Positions 51,878-61,900 of a DNA stretch of 64,000 nucleotides are shown here, one piece after another (positions within the stretch are counted from its first letter, which is position 1; every line of letters begins with the position of its first letter). The notes under the pieces were generated by a model that saw only the letters and a program-made list of their open reading frames with translations, ran no database searches and was not told where the DNA came from. Source of the DNA: Collinsella aerofaciens (lineage in GTDB: Bacteria; Actinomycetota; Coriobacteriia; Coriobacteriales; Coriobacteriaceae). The stretch lies in assembly GCA_030826265.1 (NCBI GenBank), contig JAPJOH010000003.1, forward strand, positions 49,781 to 113,780, given 5' to 3'. A program made the translations under genes and the position numbers.

Positions 51878-53296
51878 TTAAGCGTCTTTCTTGGCAGTCA
51901 GATACTCAATGAACTCGGGGCCGACGGTCGTAACGTCACCGGCACCCATAGTGAGCAGCAGGTCGCCCGCGCCCACCATCTGCTCGAGCTCCTGATTGAG
52001 CTCAAGACGGCTGGAGCAGTACACGACCTCCTTGCCAGGATGCTTGGCGCGCACGGTATCGGCGAGCATCTTAGAGGTAACACCCGGAATGGGCATCTCG
52101 CCAGCCGAGAACACATCAATCAGCAGCAGTTTATCGGCATTGGCAAATGCATCGGCAAAGTCGTCGCACAGGGCCTGCAGGCGCGAATAGCGGTGCGGCT
52201 GGAACACGACGTCGACGTGCTTGTAGCCCAGCGACGAAGCAGCAGCAAGCGTCGCCTTGATCTCGGTGGGGTGATGGCCGTAATCATCGACCACGGTGAT
52301 GCCATCGATATCGCCCACGTGGGTAAAGCGACGGCGGACGCCCTCAAAGCTCGAGAGCGCCTTGGCGGCGGCGTCGATGTCAAGGCCCAGGACATGGGCG
52401 ACGGTGAGCACCGCCGTGGCGTTGAGCATGTTGTGGCGACCGGGATTGCTCTTGATCTCCACGGCATGCTCAGTGCCGTCCTCAAAGCGAACGATAAAGT
52501 CACTCTGGATGCCCTTGACATCCGGGTGCATGCAGACGATGTCGTTGCTCTCGGCAAAGCCGTAGGAAAGCACGTGACGGCCCGTCGACTTGGCGAGCTC
52601 GACCAGATGCGGGTCCTCACCGCAGACGATGGCGGTGCCGTCCTCGCCCACCAGGCTCATGAATTTGGCGAAAGTTGCCTCGATCTCCTCGATACCCGAG
52701 TAGTGATCGAGGTGATCGGCCTCGACGTTGGTCACAATGACCACGTTGGGGTTCAGGAACAGGAAGGAGCTGTCGGACTCATCGGCCTCGGCGACAAAAT
52801 AGTCGCCCGAGCCGTTCTTGCCGTTCGTGTCATAGCCCTCGACGATGCCACCGATCAAGAAGCTCGGATCCAGACCCATGCGGTCGAGCATGGTGGCGCA
52901 CATCGAAGACGTGGTGGTCTTGCCATGCGTGCCGGCAACAGCGACGGTGGTGTAGCCGTGGCCCAAAGCAGAGAGCATCTTGGCACGGGGCCACACGGGA
53001 ATACCAAGCTCGCGAGCGCGCACGAGTTCAGGGTTGGACTCTGGAATAGCGGTGGAGACAACAACCACGTCGGGCTTGACCTCGTCGATCGTGGCGGCCT
53101 CATGGCCCACATGCACCTTCACACCAGCGCGGGTAAGCTGGCGGATATAACGTGACGTCTTAAGGTCGGAGCCGGTAACGGCATAACCACGCTCGTGCAG
53201 AACGAGGGCGATGCCGCTCATGCCGGCGCCGCCGATACCGATAAAGTGGGCGCTCTTAAACTCGGGCGCGGAGGTTGCAGTCTGGGAATCAGCCAT
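51878..53296 (-). CDS. murC: UDP-N-acetylmuramate--L-alanine ligase
   Basis: This 472-residue ligase adds L-alanine to UDP-MurNAc. It has the N-terminal HFIGIGGAGMSGIALVLHERGY, the ATP loop VAVAGTHGKTTTSSM, the VEADHLDHY segment, and DDYGHHPTEIKATL and VFQPHRYSRLQ in the C-terminal domain. The ATG at 53296 is used; AAGGAG lies 11 bases upstream, a little far. A GTG nine codons earlier lacks a site. It lies between murG and murB. Confidence 0.95.
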   Translation of the reverse strand: MADSQTATSAPEFKSAHFIGIGGAGMSGIALVLHERGYAVTGSDLKTSRYIRQLTRAGVKVHVGHEAATIDEVKPDVVVVSTAIPESNPELVRARELGIPVWPRAKMLSALGHGYTTVAVAGTHGKTTTSSMCATMLDRMGLDPSFLIGGIVEGYDTNGKNGSGDYFVAEADESDSSFLFLNPNVVIVTNVEADHLDHYSGIEEIEATFAKFMSLVGEDGTAIVCGEDPHLVELAKSTGRHVLSYGFAESNDIVCMHPDVKGIQSDFIVRFEDGTEHAVEIKSNPGRHNMLNATAVLTVAHVLGLDIDAAAKALSSFEGVRRRFTHVGDIDGITVVDDYGHHPTEIKATLAAASSLGYKHVDVVFQPHRYSRLQALCDDFADAFANADKLLLIDVFSAGEMPIPGVTSKMLADTVRAKHPGKEVVYCSSRLELNQELEQMVGAGDLLLTMGAGDVTTVGPEFIEYLTAKKDA

Positions 53297-53393
53297 GTGC
53301 TCGTGTACTCCTTGCGTAAACACTGCCTGTAACCCGTTAACTGTACCGCACCTACCGCATCAGCGCGAGGGCGACCGACGATATCCCGTCTAA

Positions 53394-54509
53394 CTAACGC
53401 AAACCCTCTACCGCATCCGCCAGAAGAGCGGCGGCCCTATCCTGAGCCAGACCACGCGCCGCCTGACGCATGGCGTCGCGTGCCGCCGCGTCATCGACCA
53501 GGTGCAGCAGCTCATCGGCAAAGGCAGAACCGTCGATATCGGCATCGGCGCAGAGCACGCCGGCCCCGGCGTCGACCAGATAACGGGCATTGGTGGTTTG
53601 GTGGTCGGCTGTCGCATGCGGGTACGGCACGAGCACCGAAGGCACGGCGAGCGCAGCGATCTCGGCCACGCTCGATGCGCCCGAACGCGAGAGCACCAAA
53701 TCGGCAGCAGCCAGCATATCGCCCATGTTGTCGATGTAAGGCTGGACGCGGTAACGCTTCGCCTCCTCGGGCGTCAGCGCCAAAGCGCGCTCGGTCTCCT
53801 CAAAGCCGTCGGCACCCGTCGAATGCAACACATAGAGATTCTTGCGCGAAAGCAGCTCGTTTTTGAGCGAAACCACGCGCTCGTTGAGGTGCTGGGCGCC
53901 AAGTGAACCGCCAAAGACGAGCAGCAGCGTAGCGTCCTCGGGAACACCAAGTGCCTTGCGGCCGCGAGCGCGATCGCCCTCGATCACCGAGCGACGTACG
54001 GGGTTACCGGTCATGAGCACGTGGTCAGGGTCACCTTCGCGCTCAAAGACCGAACGCGCTGCCGGCACCGAGATGCACACGCGGGCGGCGTGGGAGTTCA
54101 TCATCTTGTTGGCCAGGCCCGGAACAGAGTTCTGCTCATGCAGCAGATACGGAACGCCCGCGCCCTTGCACCACCCCAGCAGCGGAACCTCGACATAGGC
54201 ACCAAAACCGATGGCGGCATCGGGCTTGCCGACCTTTGAGAAATGATTGGCGAGCGCACGTTTGGCCTTGTTGACACGCCACAGCGAGGTCAGCGCCGTC
54301 CAAGGACGGGAGCGGTCGAAGCCCGTGACCGTAATGGGCACAAAATCAAACCCAGCCTCGGGGACCAGACGACCCTCGAGCTTGCGCGACTGGCCCACGA
54401 ACACAACGTGGTGGCCACGATCACGCAGTTCTTCGGCCAAGGCGAGCGCGGGGTTGATGTGTCCTGCCGTGCCGCCGGCTGCAATAGCAACGGTCATTTT
54501 ATCGGTCAT
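53394..54509 (-). CDS. murG: undecaprenyldiphospho-muramoylpentapeptide beta-N-acetylglucosaminyltransferase
   Basis: This 371-residue enzyme turns lipid I into lipid II at the inner face of the membrane. It has the N-terminal AAGGTAGHINPALALAEEL, GFGAYVEVPLLGWCKGAGVPYLLHEQNSVPGLANK, FGGSLGAQHLNE and LVLSRSGASSVAEIAALAVPSVLVPYPHATADHQTTNA, all standard MurG motifs. The ATG at 54509 overlaps the end of ftsW by 11 bases and has GAAGGGA upstream. Confidence 0.96.
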   Translation of the reverse strand: MTDKMTVAIAAGGTAGHINPALALAEELRDRGHHVVFVGQSRKLEGRLVPEAGFDFVPITVTGFDRSRPWTALTSLWRVNKAKRALANHFSKVGKPDAAIGFGAYVEVPLLGWCKGAGVPYLLHEQNSVPGLANKMMNSHAARVCISVPAARSVFEREGDPDHVLMTGNPVRRSVIEGDRARGRKALGVPEDATLLLVFGGSLGAQHLNERVVSLKNELLSRKNLYVLHSTGADGFEETERALALTPEEAKRYRVQPYIDNMGDMLAAADLVLSRSGASSVAEIAALAVPSVLVPYPHATADHQTTNARYLVDAGAGVLCADADIDGSAFADELLHLVDDAAARDAMRQAARGLAQDRAAALLADAVEGLR

Positions 54510-56019
54510 GGTAGTCCCTTCGTACACGCGGTCCCTGGTCGTCGGTGCGCAGACGCGCCGACGGGTCCGAGTTCAAATGGATTCGATTATATCCGCCGCC
54601 CGCGTTGCGAGGGCTGGGGCGCTGAGGACGACCTTGCGGAGCCATTCGCGGGCGTGGACGAGCTGCCGGCTCGGATGGAGAACCATCAAGAACGGTAAAG
54701 CCGCTACGCGAAGGTCGTTCACCGCGCACATGGGCCACGCCGGCAGTGCTCTCGTCCATAACGGCAAAGCTCTCGCGGCGACGGTCGTACTCATCGCGAC
54801 GGGCGCTCTCATACGAAACGCGCAGGATCAGACCGGCGAGCATAAGCGACACGATAATCGACGAACCGCCGTAGCTAATAAACGGCAACGGTTTGCCCGT
54901 CATGGGAAACACGTTGAGGATGCCCAGCGCGTTAATCAAAAACTGCACCGCGAGAATGACCGCGGAGCCAGACGCCATAAGCGCGCCCCGACGATCGGTC
55001 GCCTGCTCGGCAATGCGAAACGCCGAGTAGATCAGCATCGCAAACACCAAGAAGAACAGCACGGTTCCGACAAAACCGACTTCCTCGCCAATGATGGCCA
55101 GGATGTAGTCATTGTGCGCCTCGGGAAGATACGAGTACTTCATGGTTGAGTTGCCGATGCCACGGCCGAACAGACCGCCCGAGGCAAAGGCCATGATGGC
55201 AAGCGTGGCCTGATAGCCGTCACCATACTCGTCGGCCCAAGGGTTCAAGGCAACCTGAATGCGCACCATACGGTACGGCTCTGCGACAAGCGCAATCACG
55301 ATCACGAGAATGCCGAAGATTAGCACGCCGATGATAAATCTGGGGTCGAGACCCGCAAACAACGCCATGCACATGAGGGTCAACAGGATGATCAGGACAG
55401 TACCGAAATCGGGCTGGATAAAGATCAGAAAGAGCGAAATACCCAGGTAGATGCCCATCTTGCGAAGGAATTCGTTGATGTTGCCACCGGGCGAAAAGAA
55501 GCGATCAAGCATGATGGCCGAATACGCAATGGCAAATGGCTTTAAAAACTCGGAAGGCTGGAACTGAATACCGGCGATGTTGAGCCAGCGCGTGGCGCCA
55601 CGGCTGCCGCTGCCCACCAAGAACACCAGAAGCAGTAGCCCTATCATGCCGATAAGGAAGATCCTGAGCACATCCTCCCCAAACCAGCTGTCCGGCAAAA
55701 CGCGCACGATGGCAATCAGCGCTAGAACACCGACCACGGCAAACGCGGCCTGTCGACCCAGAAAAAACGTCGCCGAGCCATTCTCGTGCAGCGCCTCGAC
55801 CGAAGACGCCGAGTACACCATCAACAGGCCAAAGCATACCAAGGTAAACAAGCAGGCCATGAATATCAAACGGGGGCGCATGATACGGGCGGGAACGCCG
55901 GCAATATAGCGTTCGCTAAACGACTGCCCGCCGCGGCTGGAACGCGGTGTGATACGACGTGAGGAAGCACGGTCCGAGTCGGGCCTCCTCATACCTTGTC
56001 GGGGGCTCTCCTCTCTCAC
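54499..56019 (-). CDS. ftsW: SEDS glycosyltransferase FtsW
   Basis: This 506-residue membrane protein polymerises glycan at the septum together with FtsI. It has about ten spans and the SEDS motifs GATRWLNIAGIQFQPSEFLKPFAIAY, GRGIGNSTMKYSYLPEAHNDYILAIIGEE and PFISYGGSSIIVSLMLAGLILRVS. The N-terminal 45 residues are basic and the C-terminal 90 residues are an unstructured Arg/Pro/Gly tail, an actinobacterial habit. The start is a GTG at 56019 with AGGGG five bases upstream. It lies between murD and murG. Confidence 0.94.
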   Translation of the reverse strand: MREESPRQGMRRPDSDRASSRRITPRSSRGGQSFSERYIAGVPARIMRPRLIFMACLFTLVCFGLLMVYSASSVEALHENGSATFFLGRQAAFAVVGVLALIAIVRVLPDSWFGEDVLRIFLIGMIGLLLLVFLVGSGSRGATRWLNIAGIQFQPSEFLKPFAIAYSAIMLDRFFSPGGNINEFLRKMGIYLGISLFLIFIQPDFGTVLIILLTLMCMALFAGLDPRFIIGVLIFGILVIVIALVAEPYRMVRIQVALNPWADEYGDGYQATLAIMAFASGGLFGRGIGNSTMKYSYLPEAHNDYILAIIGEEVGFVGTVLFFLVFAMLIYSAFRIAEQATDRRGALMASGSAVILAVQFLINALGILNVFPMTGKPLPFISYGGSSIIVSLMLAGLILRVSYESARRDEYDRRRESFAVMDESTAGVAHVRGERPSRSGFTVLDGSPSEPAARPRPRMAPQGRPQRPSPRNAGGGYNRIHLNSDPSARLRTDDQGPRVRRDYHDR

Positions 56020-56027
56020 CGCAACCC

Positions 56028-57434
56028 CTATTCCATTTGTGATTTCGCTGCAGCGGCAAGCTGGGCCACGTAGTCCTTAAACACGCGGCCGCGCTCCTCA
56101 TAGCCCGAGAACTCATCGAACGAAGAGCAGGCAGGAGAAAGTAAGATCACGTCACCACGGCTCGACAGCGAACGGGCGACGTCCACGGCGTCGCGTAGGT
56201 CATCCGCCTGGGCGATATCCACATCGCCATCGACATCGGCCTCGTCCATAGCGGCGGTGAAGCGCTCACGCGCATCGCCAAAGCAGACGACCGAGCGCAC
56301 GTTGTCCATAACGACGCGCGCGAAGTCCGTGAGCGGCGTGCCCTTATCGTGGCCGCCGAGCAGCAAGATCACGTCGTCATCGGGAAATGCCGTCAGTGCC
56401 TTCTCGACCGCATCGGTGTTGGTCGCCTTGGAATCGTTGACGTAGCGCACGCCGTCAATCTCGCCACACGGCTCCACGCGGTGCTCGAGCGGCTGGAACG
56501 AGGCAAGACCGCGGCAGACACCATCGACATCGGCACCGACCGCCAAGGCAGCCGTGGCGGCGCACAGGGCATTGATAACATTGTGATGGCCCGAGATCTT
56601 GAGCTCGGATGTAGCGATGAGCGGGGTCCCGACGCCCTTCAGGCGCACGACCATCTTGCCGTCGCGCACAAAGGCGGCATCCTCGCCCTCAGGCTCGTCA
56701 AAGGCAACCTTGCAGATGCGACGACCCGGCGTGTAGATGTACTCATCGAACTCGTGAATGCCGGCGTCTTCGACGTCGACAACCGCCAGATCGTCATCGA
56801 CCATATTGTCAAACAGTTTGATCTTGGCAAGCGCGTAGTTCTTATGGCTCTTATGCCAGCCCAAGTGGTCGGGAGTGATGTTGAGCAGCACCGCCACGCG
56901 GGGGTGGAGCTCGGTTGTCGTAGCAATCTGATAGCTCGAGAGCTCAGCCACAAACCACTCGTTGTGGGCTCGGCCGTCAATCTCGTTGACCGGCGGCTCG
57001 CCGATGTTGCCGACAGCTACGCTGGCCTCACCAGCAGCCTTGAGCAGATAATCAGTCAGCGACGTGGTAGTCGTCTTGCCGTTGGTACCCGTAATGGCAA
57101 TCCAGTTATCGGGCGACAGGCGATAGGCAAACTCGGGCTCACCCATAATCTGGGCGGCATGCTCGCGCCCGGCCTTAAAGAAGCCCGAGAACTCCGAGAT
57201 GCCCGGGCACGTCACGCATACGTCATAGGCGCCCTCGACCTGTTCGGTCCCATAGACAAACGACGCACCAGCAGCCTCGAGCGCACGCGTGGCGTCATTG
57301 GGCTCAGAGGTGCCGCCGCCATACACGGTAACGGCGCTTACGCGCTCGGGATGTGCCAGCGCCCAGCGGGCGACATCGAGACCGGATTTGCCCTGACCCA
57401 AAACGAGCAGGCTAAAGACATCAGCAAGAGGCAT
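56028..57434 (-). CDS. murD: UDP-N-acetylmuramoylalanine--D-glutamate ligase
   Basis: This 468-residue ligase adds D-glutamate. It shows the ATP loop WIAITGTNGKTTTTSL, ELSSYQIATTTELHPRVAVLLNITPDHLGWH, KISGHHNVINALCAATAAL, EHRVEPCGEIDGVRYVNDSKATN and the C-terminal VILLSPACSSFDEFSGYEERGRVFKDYV, all typical of MurD. The start at 57434 lies nine bases after the mraY stop. Its ribosome binding site is weak, suggesting coupling with mraY. Confidence 0.96.
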   Translation of the reverse strand: MPLADVFSLLVLGQGKSGLDVARWALAHPERVSAVTVYGGGTSEPNDATRALEAAGASFVYGTEQVEGAYDVCVTCPGISEFSGFFKAGREHAAQIMGEPEFAYRLSPDNWIAITGTNGKTTTTSLTDYLLKAAGEASVAVGNIGEPPVNEIDGRAHNEWFVAELSSYQIATTTELHPRVAVLLNITPDHLGWHKSHKNYALAKIKLFDNMVDDDLAVVDVEDAGIHEFDEYIYTPGRRICKVAFDEPEGEDAAFVRDGKMVVRLKGVGTPLIATSELKISGHHNVINALCAATAALAVGADVDGVCRGLASFQPLEHRVEPCGEIDGVRYVNDSKATNTDAVEKALTAFPDDDVILLLGGHDKGTPLTDFARVVMDNVRSVVCFGDARERFTAAMDEADVDGDVDIAQADDLRDAVDVARSLSSRGDVILLSPACSSFDEFSGYEERGRVFKDYVAQLAAAAKSQME

Positions 57435-57443
57435 GAAAGACCA

Positions 57444-58463
57444 CTATCCCAACTGGAAGAACAGAGCAAGGCCAACGGCACCAAAGGCCGCAGCGATAAT
57501 CCAAAAACGGATGACGACCTTGGTCTCGGCCCAGCCCTTCTTTTCGAAATGATGATGGATGGGCGCCATAAGGAAGACGCGCTTGTGCGTAAAGTGGAAG
57601 TAGACAACCTGAATCATGACCGACAGGGTCTCAACGATAAACAGGCCGCCGATGATGAGGGAGACGACCTCGGTGTTGGTCATGATGGACGTGCAGGCAA
57701 ACGCGGCGCCCAGGGCAAGCGAGCCGGTATCGCCCATAAAGATGCTCGCCGGATAGCAGTTGAACCACAGAAAGCCCAAGCAGGCACCGGCACACGCGGT
57801 GCAGAAGATGGACAGGTTCACGTCTCCGTGCAAAAACGCCATGGCGGCCATGGCGAGCATGGCAATCATGGAGGTGCCGCCAGCAAGACCGTCAAGGCCA
57901 TCGGTCAGGTTCACGGCATTAGAAAGACCGGCGATCATCAGCCAGCAAAAGACAATGTAGAGCCACGGGAACGAAAGGCCACAGATGGTGGTCGAAAGAA
58001 CACCGAGGTCAATCGTCAGGCCGCCGGGAAAACGAATCTCGGGGGCGACGCCGCACCAGTTGACGGCAAGTACCGTAAAGGTGACACAGATAATGGTTAG
58101 GCCGATCATCTTGGCATGGGGCGTCAGACCGAGCGAGCGCCCATGCGTAACGGAGGTCAGGTCGTCGATCAGGCCCAGCACGCCGGTCGCCAGCGTGGCG
58201 AGCAGCACGAGCACGAGCTCGGTGGTGAGCTTGCCCATCAGCAGGCAGGTCAGCGAGATCGCGACGAGGATGACAACGCCACCCATGGTGGGCGTTCCCT
58301 GCTTAACCAAATGACGCTTGGGGCCGTCGGCACGAACCTGCTGGCCGATACCCTCGACCTTGAGTAGCTTGATCCACCACGGCATGAGCAGCAGCGCAAT
58401 GGCGGCGGCGATGCCAAGCCCCAAAAAAGCCTGATACGTTGGATACGAGGGATTGCCGAACAT
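57444..58463 (-). CDS. mraY: phospho-N-acetylmuramoyl-pentapeptide transferase
   Basis: This 339-residue membrane enzyme makes lipid I. About ten spans are visible, with the family motifs PTMGGVVIL, LGLIDDLTS with the catalytic aspartates, NAVNLTDGLDGLAGG, FMGDTGSLALGA and the C-terminal HHHFEKKGWAETKVVIRFW. It starts three bases after the murF stop. Confidence 0.97.
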   Translation of the reverse strand: MFGNPSYPTYQAFLGLGIAAAIALLLMPWWIKLLKVEGIGQQVRADGPKRHLVKQGTPTMGGVVILVAISLTCLLMGKLTTELVLVLLATLATGVLGLIDDLTSVTHGRSLGLTPHAKMIGLTIICVTFTVLAVNWCGVAPEIRFPGGLTIDLGVLSTTICGLSFPWLYIVFCWLMIAGLSNAVNLTDGLDGLAGGTSMIAMLAMAAMAFLHGDVNLSIFCTACAGACLGFLWFNCYPASIFMGDTGSLALGAAFACTSIMTNTEVVSLIIGGLFIVETLSVMIQVVYFHFTHKRVFLMAPIHHHFEKKGWAETKVVIRFWIIAAAFGAVGLALFFQLG

Positions 58464-58466
58464 GGG

Positions 58467-59891
58467 CTAGCACACACCTTCCACAAAGCGGTCGAGCTCA
58501 ACAAAGCGGGAACCCTTGACCAGTACAACATCATGTTTTTCAAGCGCGCCGCCCATGCGGTCGAGCACCTGCTGATAATCGGAGAACACTTGGATGCGGT
58601 CCTCGTCCATGCCCATCATTCGCGCGGCATCGGCCATAAGCTGGGCCAGCTCACCACCCACGCACGCCAGCATGTCGAGCTTCTTGGCGGCGGCATAGGC
58701 GCCCACGAGCTCATGCATGCGAGGAGCCTCATCGCCCATCTCGCCCATCTCGCCCAGGATCGCCATACGAGACCCCGTGCACGAAAGCGAGCACAGCAGA
58801 TCGAGGCCAGCAGCCATGGATTCGGCACTGGCGTTATAGGAATCGTCGATGATGCGTGCACCGCTCTTGGCGCGCTTGATCTCCTGGCGGTGACCGGTGA
58901 TCGTGAGGCCTCTAAAGGCAGCATCGATCTGCTCGGGCGTCACGCCCAGGCGATAGGCAACTGCGGCGGCCTTAACGGCATTTGGGACGGACTGCACGCC
59001 GGGGATGGCAAGCATGGTATCGGTCGTCTCACCCTGGCCAAAATCGAGCGTAAAGACCGGACGGCCTTCGTCATCAACACGAATGTCGCGGGCGCGGACC
59101 TCATCATCGTCCGAGACGCCGGCCAGCATCACATCGATACCAGCAGGCTGGGCGAACGTATCGCGAATGAACGGCGTAAAGTCGTCCTCACCGCCCAAAA
59201 CCAGCAGCGGCAAGAAGTCGCCGGCGGCGCACATACCCTGGACAATCTCGGCCTTAGCGCGGGCGATGTTCTCGCGGCTGCCCAAAATGCCGATGTGAGA
59301 GGTACCAATCTTGCTCACGATGGCAAGGTTGGGATTGGCGGACTGGGACAGGCGCTCGATCTCGTGGAAATGGTTCATGCCCATCTCGAGCACCAGGACC
59401 TCGGTATCGGCCGGAGCGGAAAGCACCGTGAGCGGCATGCCGATCAGGTTATTGAAATTGCCCTTGGTGGCCCAGACACGATAGCGCTTGGCGAGCACGG
59501 CGGCGAGCACGTCCTTGGTCGTCGTCTTGCCGATGGAACCGGTAATACCAACGACCAGGCAGCCAAGCTCCAGGCGATACGTGTGCGCCAAACGCAGCAG
59601 AAACTCCTCGGGATCATCGGTCAGCAGGATGGCGCACCCCTTGTCCTGCGCCAGCGAGACCAGCTCGGCCTCGGGCTCACGCGTCATCACGACGGCGCCG
59701 GCACCCGACTGGACGGCACGGGAAGCAAAATCATTGCCGTCGACGTTTTCACCGGGAAAGGCGACGAAAATCGTCCCTTCCTCGACCTGGCGCGAGTCGA
59801 TAACGCACCCGCGGCATACCCGATCGGCTTCTCCCGTCACGGTTCGGGCCCCTGTTGCGGCCGCGAGGTTGTTGACGGCGATCTCTATCAT
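58467..59891 (-). CDS. murF: UDP-N-acetylmuramoyl-tripeptide--D-alanyl-D-alanine ligase
   Basis: This 474-residue ligase adds the D-Ala-D-Ala dipeptide. It has CVIDSRQVEEGTIFVAFPGENVDGNDF, the ATP loop VVGITGSIGKTTTKDV, ATKGNFNNLIGMPLTVL, EMGMNHFHEIERLSQSANPNLAIVSKIGTSHIG and the C-terminal RIIDDSYNASAESM. The start is behind AGGGGAG. In most bacteria murE sits just before murF; here the previous gene is ftsI, across a 126-base gap. Confidence 0.95.
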   Translation of the reverse strand: MIEIAVNNLAAATGARTVTGEADRVCRGCVIDSRQVEEGTIFVAFPGENVDGNDFASRAVQSGAGAVVMTREPEAELVSLAQDKGCAILLTDDPEEFLLRLAHTYRLELGCLVVGITGSIGKTTTKDVLAAVLAKRYRVWATKGNFNNLIGMPLTVLSAPADTEVLVLEMGMNHFHEIERLSQSANPNLAIVSKIGTSHIGILGSRENIARAKAEIVQGMCAAGDFLPLLVLGGEDDFTPFIRDTFAQPAGIDVMLAGVSDDDEVRARDIRVDDEGRPVFTLDFGQGETTDTMLAIPGVQSVPNAVKAAAVAYRLGVTPEQIDAAFRGLTITGHRQEIKRAKSGARIIDDSYNASAESMAAGLDLLCSLSCTGSRMAILGEMGEMGDEAPRMHELVGAYAAAKKLDMLACVGGELAQLMADAARMMGMDEDRIQVFSDYQQVLDRMGGALEKHDVVLVKGSRFVELDRFVEGVC

Positions 59892-60017
59892 TGCAGCTCC
59901 CCTGTAAACCTAATAATGCTATCGGCGTATTGTATCCCAGCGCCGCACATGCGTGGTGCAGGGCATGTGAACACCCTCATATGGGACAACAAACCACGCC
60001 CCAAAGATTGTAACCCC

Positions 60018-61883
60018 CTACTTCGTGTGCGGGATACCCAGCACGTCGAGCGCGTTGGCCATAATGGACTGGAACGGCACCGCAGCGGCATCTGAGCCGC
60101 TCGGCGTTCCGTCGAGCGTGATATAGCACAGCACCTTGGGCGATTGTGCCGGTGCAAAGCCCATAAAGGACGACATGTAGTTCTCCTTGAGGTAGCCGCC
60201 GTTCTCGTCGGCACGTTCGGCCGTACCGGTCTTACCCGCTACGTCATAGCCGTCAACCGCGCCGCCAACGCCCGTTCCCTCGGACACGACCGTCTGCATG
60301 CACGATGTCACCTGGGATGCAGCATCCTCCGAAATCGCGCGCTCGCCTTCGCCCCAGTCCTTCTCGTCGCCTTTGCTGGACTTATAGAAGTGCGGTGTCA
60401 TCATCACGCCGCCGTTGGCGATGCCGCCCACGGCACGTGCGATCTCAATCGGCGAGACAGACAGTGCCTGTCCAAAGCTCATCGAGCCCAGCGTGGCGCC
60501 GTCATACTGGTCACGCTCCTTGACGATACCCAGGCTCTCTCCCGGAAAATCGACACCCGAGCTGTGACCGATGCCCCACTTGTCCACATAGGTGGCAAAG
60601 TCGTCGGCACCGATCTTGCGCCCCACCAGGACAAAGCCCACGTTGGACGAACGGCGCATCATCTCGCGCACATCCATGGTCATGGCGTAGTCGCGCTTGT
60701 CGGCATCGGTGACGGTATCGTCGCCCACCTTGATGCTCGCCGGCACCTCAAACGACGTACTCGATCGCACGACACCCAAGTCGAAGCCGGCGCCCGCCAC
60801 GAGCGTCTTAAAGACCGAGCCGGGCTCGTAGGCGTCGGTGACCAGGCGCAAGTTCATATCCTCGGTCTTGGCGTTTTCCAGATCGGTCTGGTCGTAAGTC
60901 GGATACGAGCAGGCTGCCAAGATCTCGCCTGTCGTAGGATCGGTGACCAGCGCCGAGCCGTTCTTGGCCTTTGTCTTCTCGACAGCCTCTGCCAGGGCAT
61001 CCTCGGCCGCACGCTGGATATTGACGTCGAGCGTCGTCACGATATCAACGCCGTCGACCGCGGCCACCTTTTTATAGGCACCGCCCGCGATATAGCTGCC
61101 GTCCCTCGCGCGCTCGCGTACGAGAGAACCGTTCGTGCCAGTCAGAAGCTTGTTGTATTGCTTTTCGAGACCCGTCAAGCCGTCGTTGTCCACATTCACT
61201 ACACCCAGCACCTGCGATGCCAGATTGCCGTATGGATATACGCGCTTCATGGCCTGCTCAAAAAGCACGCCGGGCAGGTTCTTCTTCTCCAGCGCCGCAA
61301 CATCGTCTTCGTCCACCTGGCGCTTGATATACACCCAGGTTCCATCGGACTCAACGAGCTTGCGGCAGGTCTTTTTATCGATTCCAGTTGCCTTGACCAG
61401 CGCCGACACCGTCTTGTCAACATCCTCGACAAGCTGCGGGTTCACGGCGATGTTGCGACATTCGACCGACGACGCCAACACGTTGCCGTTGCGGTCGTAG
61501 ATGGTGCCGCGTTTGGCATAGAGGGTCTGCGCAAGCAGGCGGCGCGCATCGGCACGCTCGCGCAGTTTATCGGCTTCGACAATTTGATAGTCGGCAAGGC
61601 GAAAGACGCCCAAGCCCAAGCCAAGCCCGATGAAGCCCATGACGGCTTTGCGGCGAGGAAGAGGCGCGCCTGTGAGCCATTCGGTCGACGAACTCTTGCG
61701 CGACCTGGTGTTATGCACTTGAGGGCCGCCCGAGCCGCGAAGTCGCGACGCCGGGTCGTTGCCACGGGACTGCCCGGCGTTGTAAGATTGCCGACCCGTT
61801 CCTTGATAACCAGAACGTCCCCGCGACGAGGGACGTCCAGAACCGCGGCCCCCATCGGAACCGCGGCGATAGTCATTTGTCAT
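60018..61883 (-). CDS. ftsI: division-specific penicillin-binding protein FtsI (PBP2-like)
   Basis: This 621-residue class B PBP crosslinks peptidoglycan at the septum. A Gly/Arg/Ser-rich cytoplasmic N-terminus of about 80 residues precedes the single span (RKAVMGFIGLGLGLGVFRLADY). A pedestal domain follows (LYAKRGTIYDRNGNVLA). The transpeptidase motifs are SxxK at 356-359 (EPGSVFK), SxN at 412-414, and KTG at 551-553 (GKTGTAE). It follows ftsL by 17 bases and pairs with FtsW. No PASTA domain is seen. Confidence 0.95.
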   Translation of the reverse strand: MTNDYRRGSDGGRGSGRPSSRGRSGYQGTGRQSYNAGQSRGNDPASRLRGSGGPQVHNTRSRKSSSTEWLTGAPLPRRKAVMGFIGLGLGLGVFRLADYQIVEADKLRERADARRLLAQTLYAKRGTIYDRNGNVLASSVECRNIAVNPQLVEDVDKTVSALVKATGIDKKTCRKLVESDGTWVYIKRQVDEDDVAALEKKNLPGVLFEQAMKRVYPYGNLASQVLGVVNVDNDGLTGLEKQYNKLLTGTNGSLVRERARDGSYIAGGAYKKVAAVDGVDIVTTLDVNIQRAAEDALAEAVEKTKAKNGSALVTDPTTGEILAACSYPTYDQTDLENAKTEDMNLRLVTDAYEPGSVFKTLVAGAGFDLGVVRSSTSFEVPASIKVGDDTVTDADKRDYAMTMDVREMMRRSSNVGFVLVGRKIGADDFATYVDKWGIGHSSGVDFPGESLGIVKERDQYDGATLGSMSFGQALSVSPIEIARAVGGIANGGVMMTPHFYKSSKGDEKDWGEGERAISEDAASQVTSCMQTVVSEGTGVGGAVDGYDVAGKTGTAERADENGGYLKENYMSSFMGFAPAQSPKVLCYITLDGTPSGSDAAAVPFQSIMANALDVLGIPHTK

Positions 61884-61900
61884 ACTCAGCTACCGTCTTG

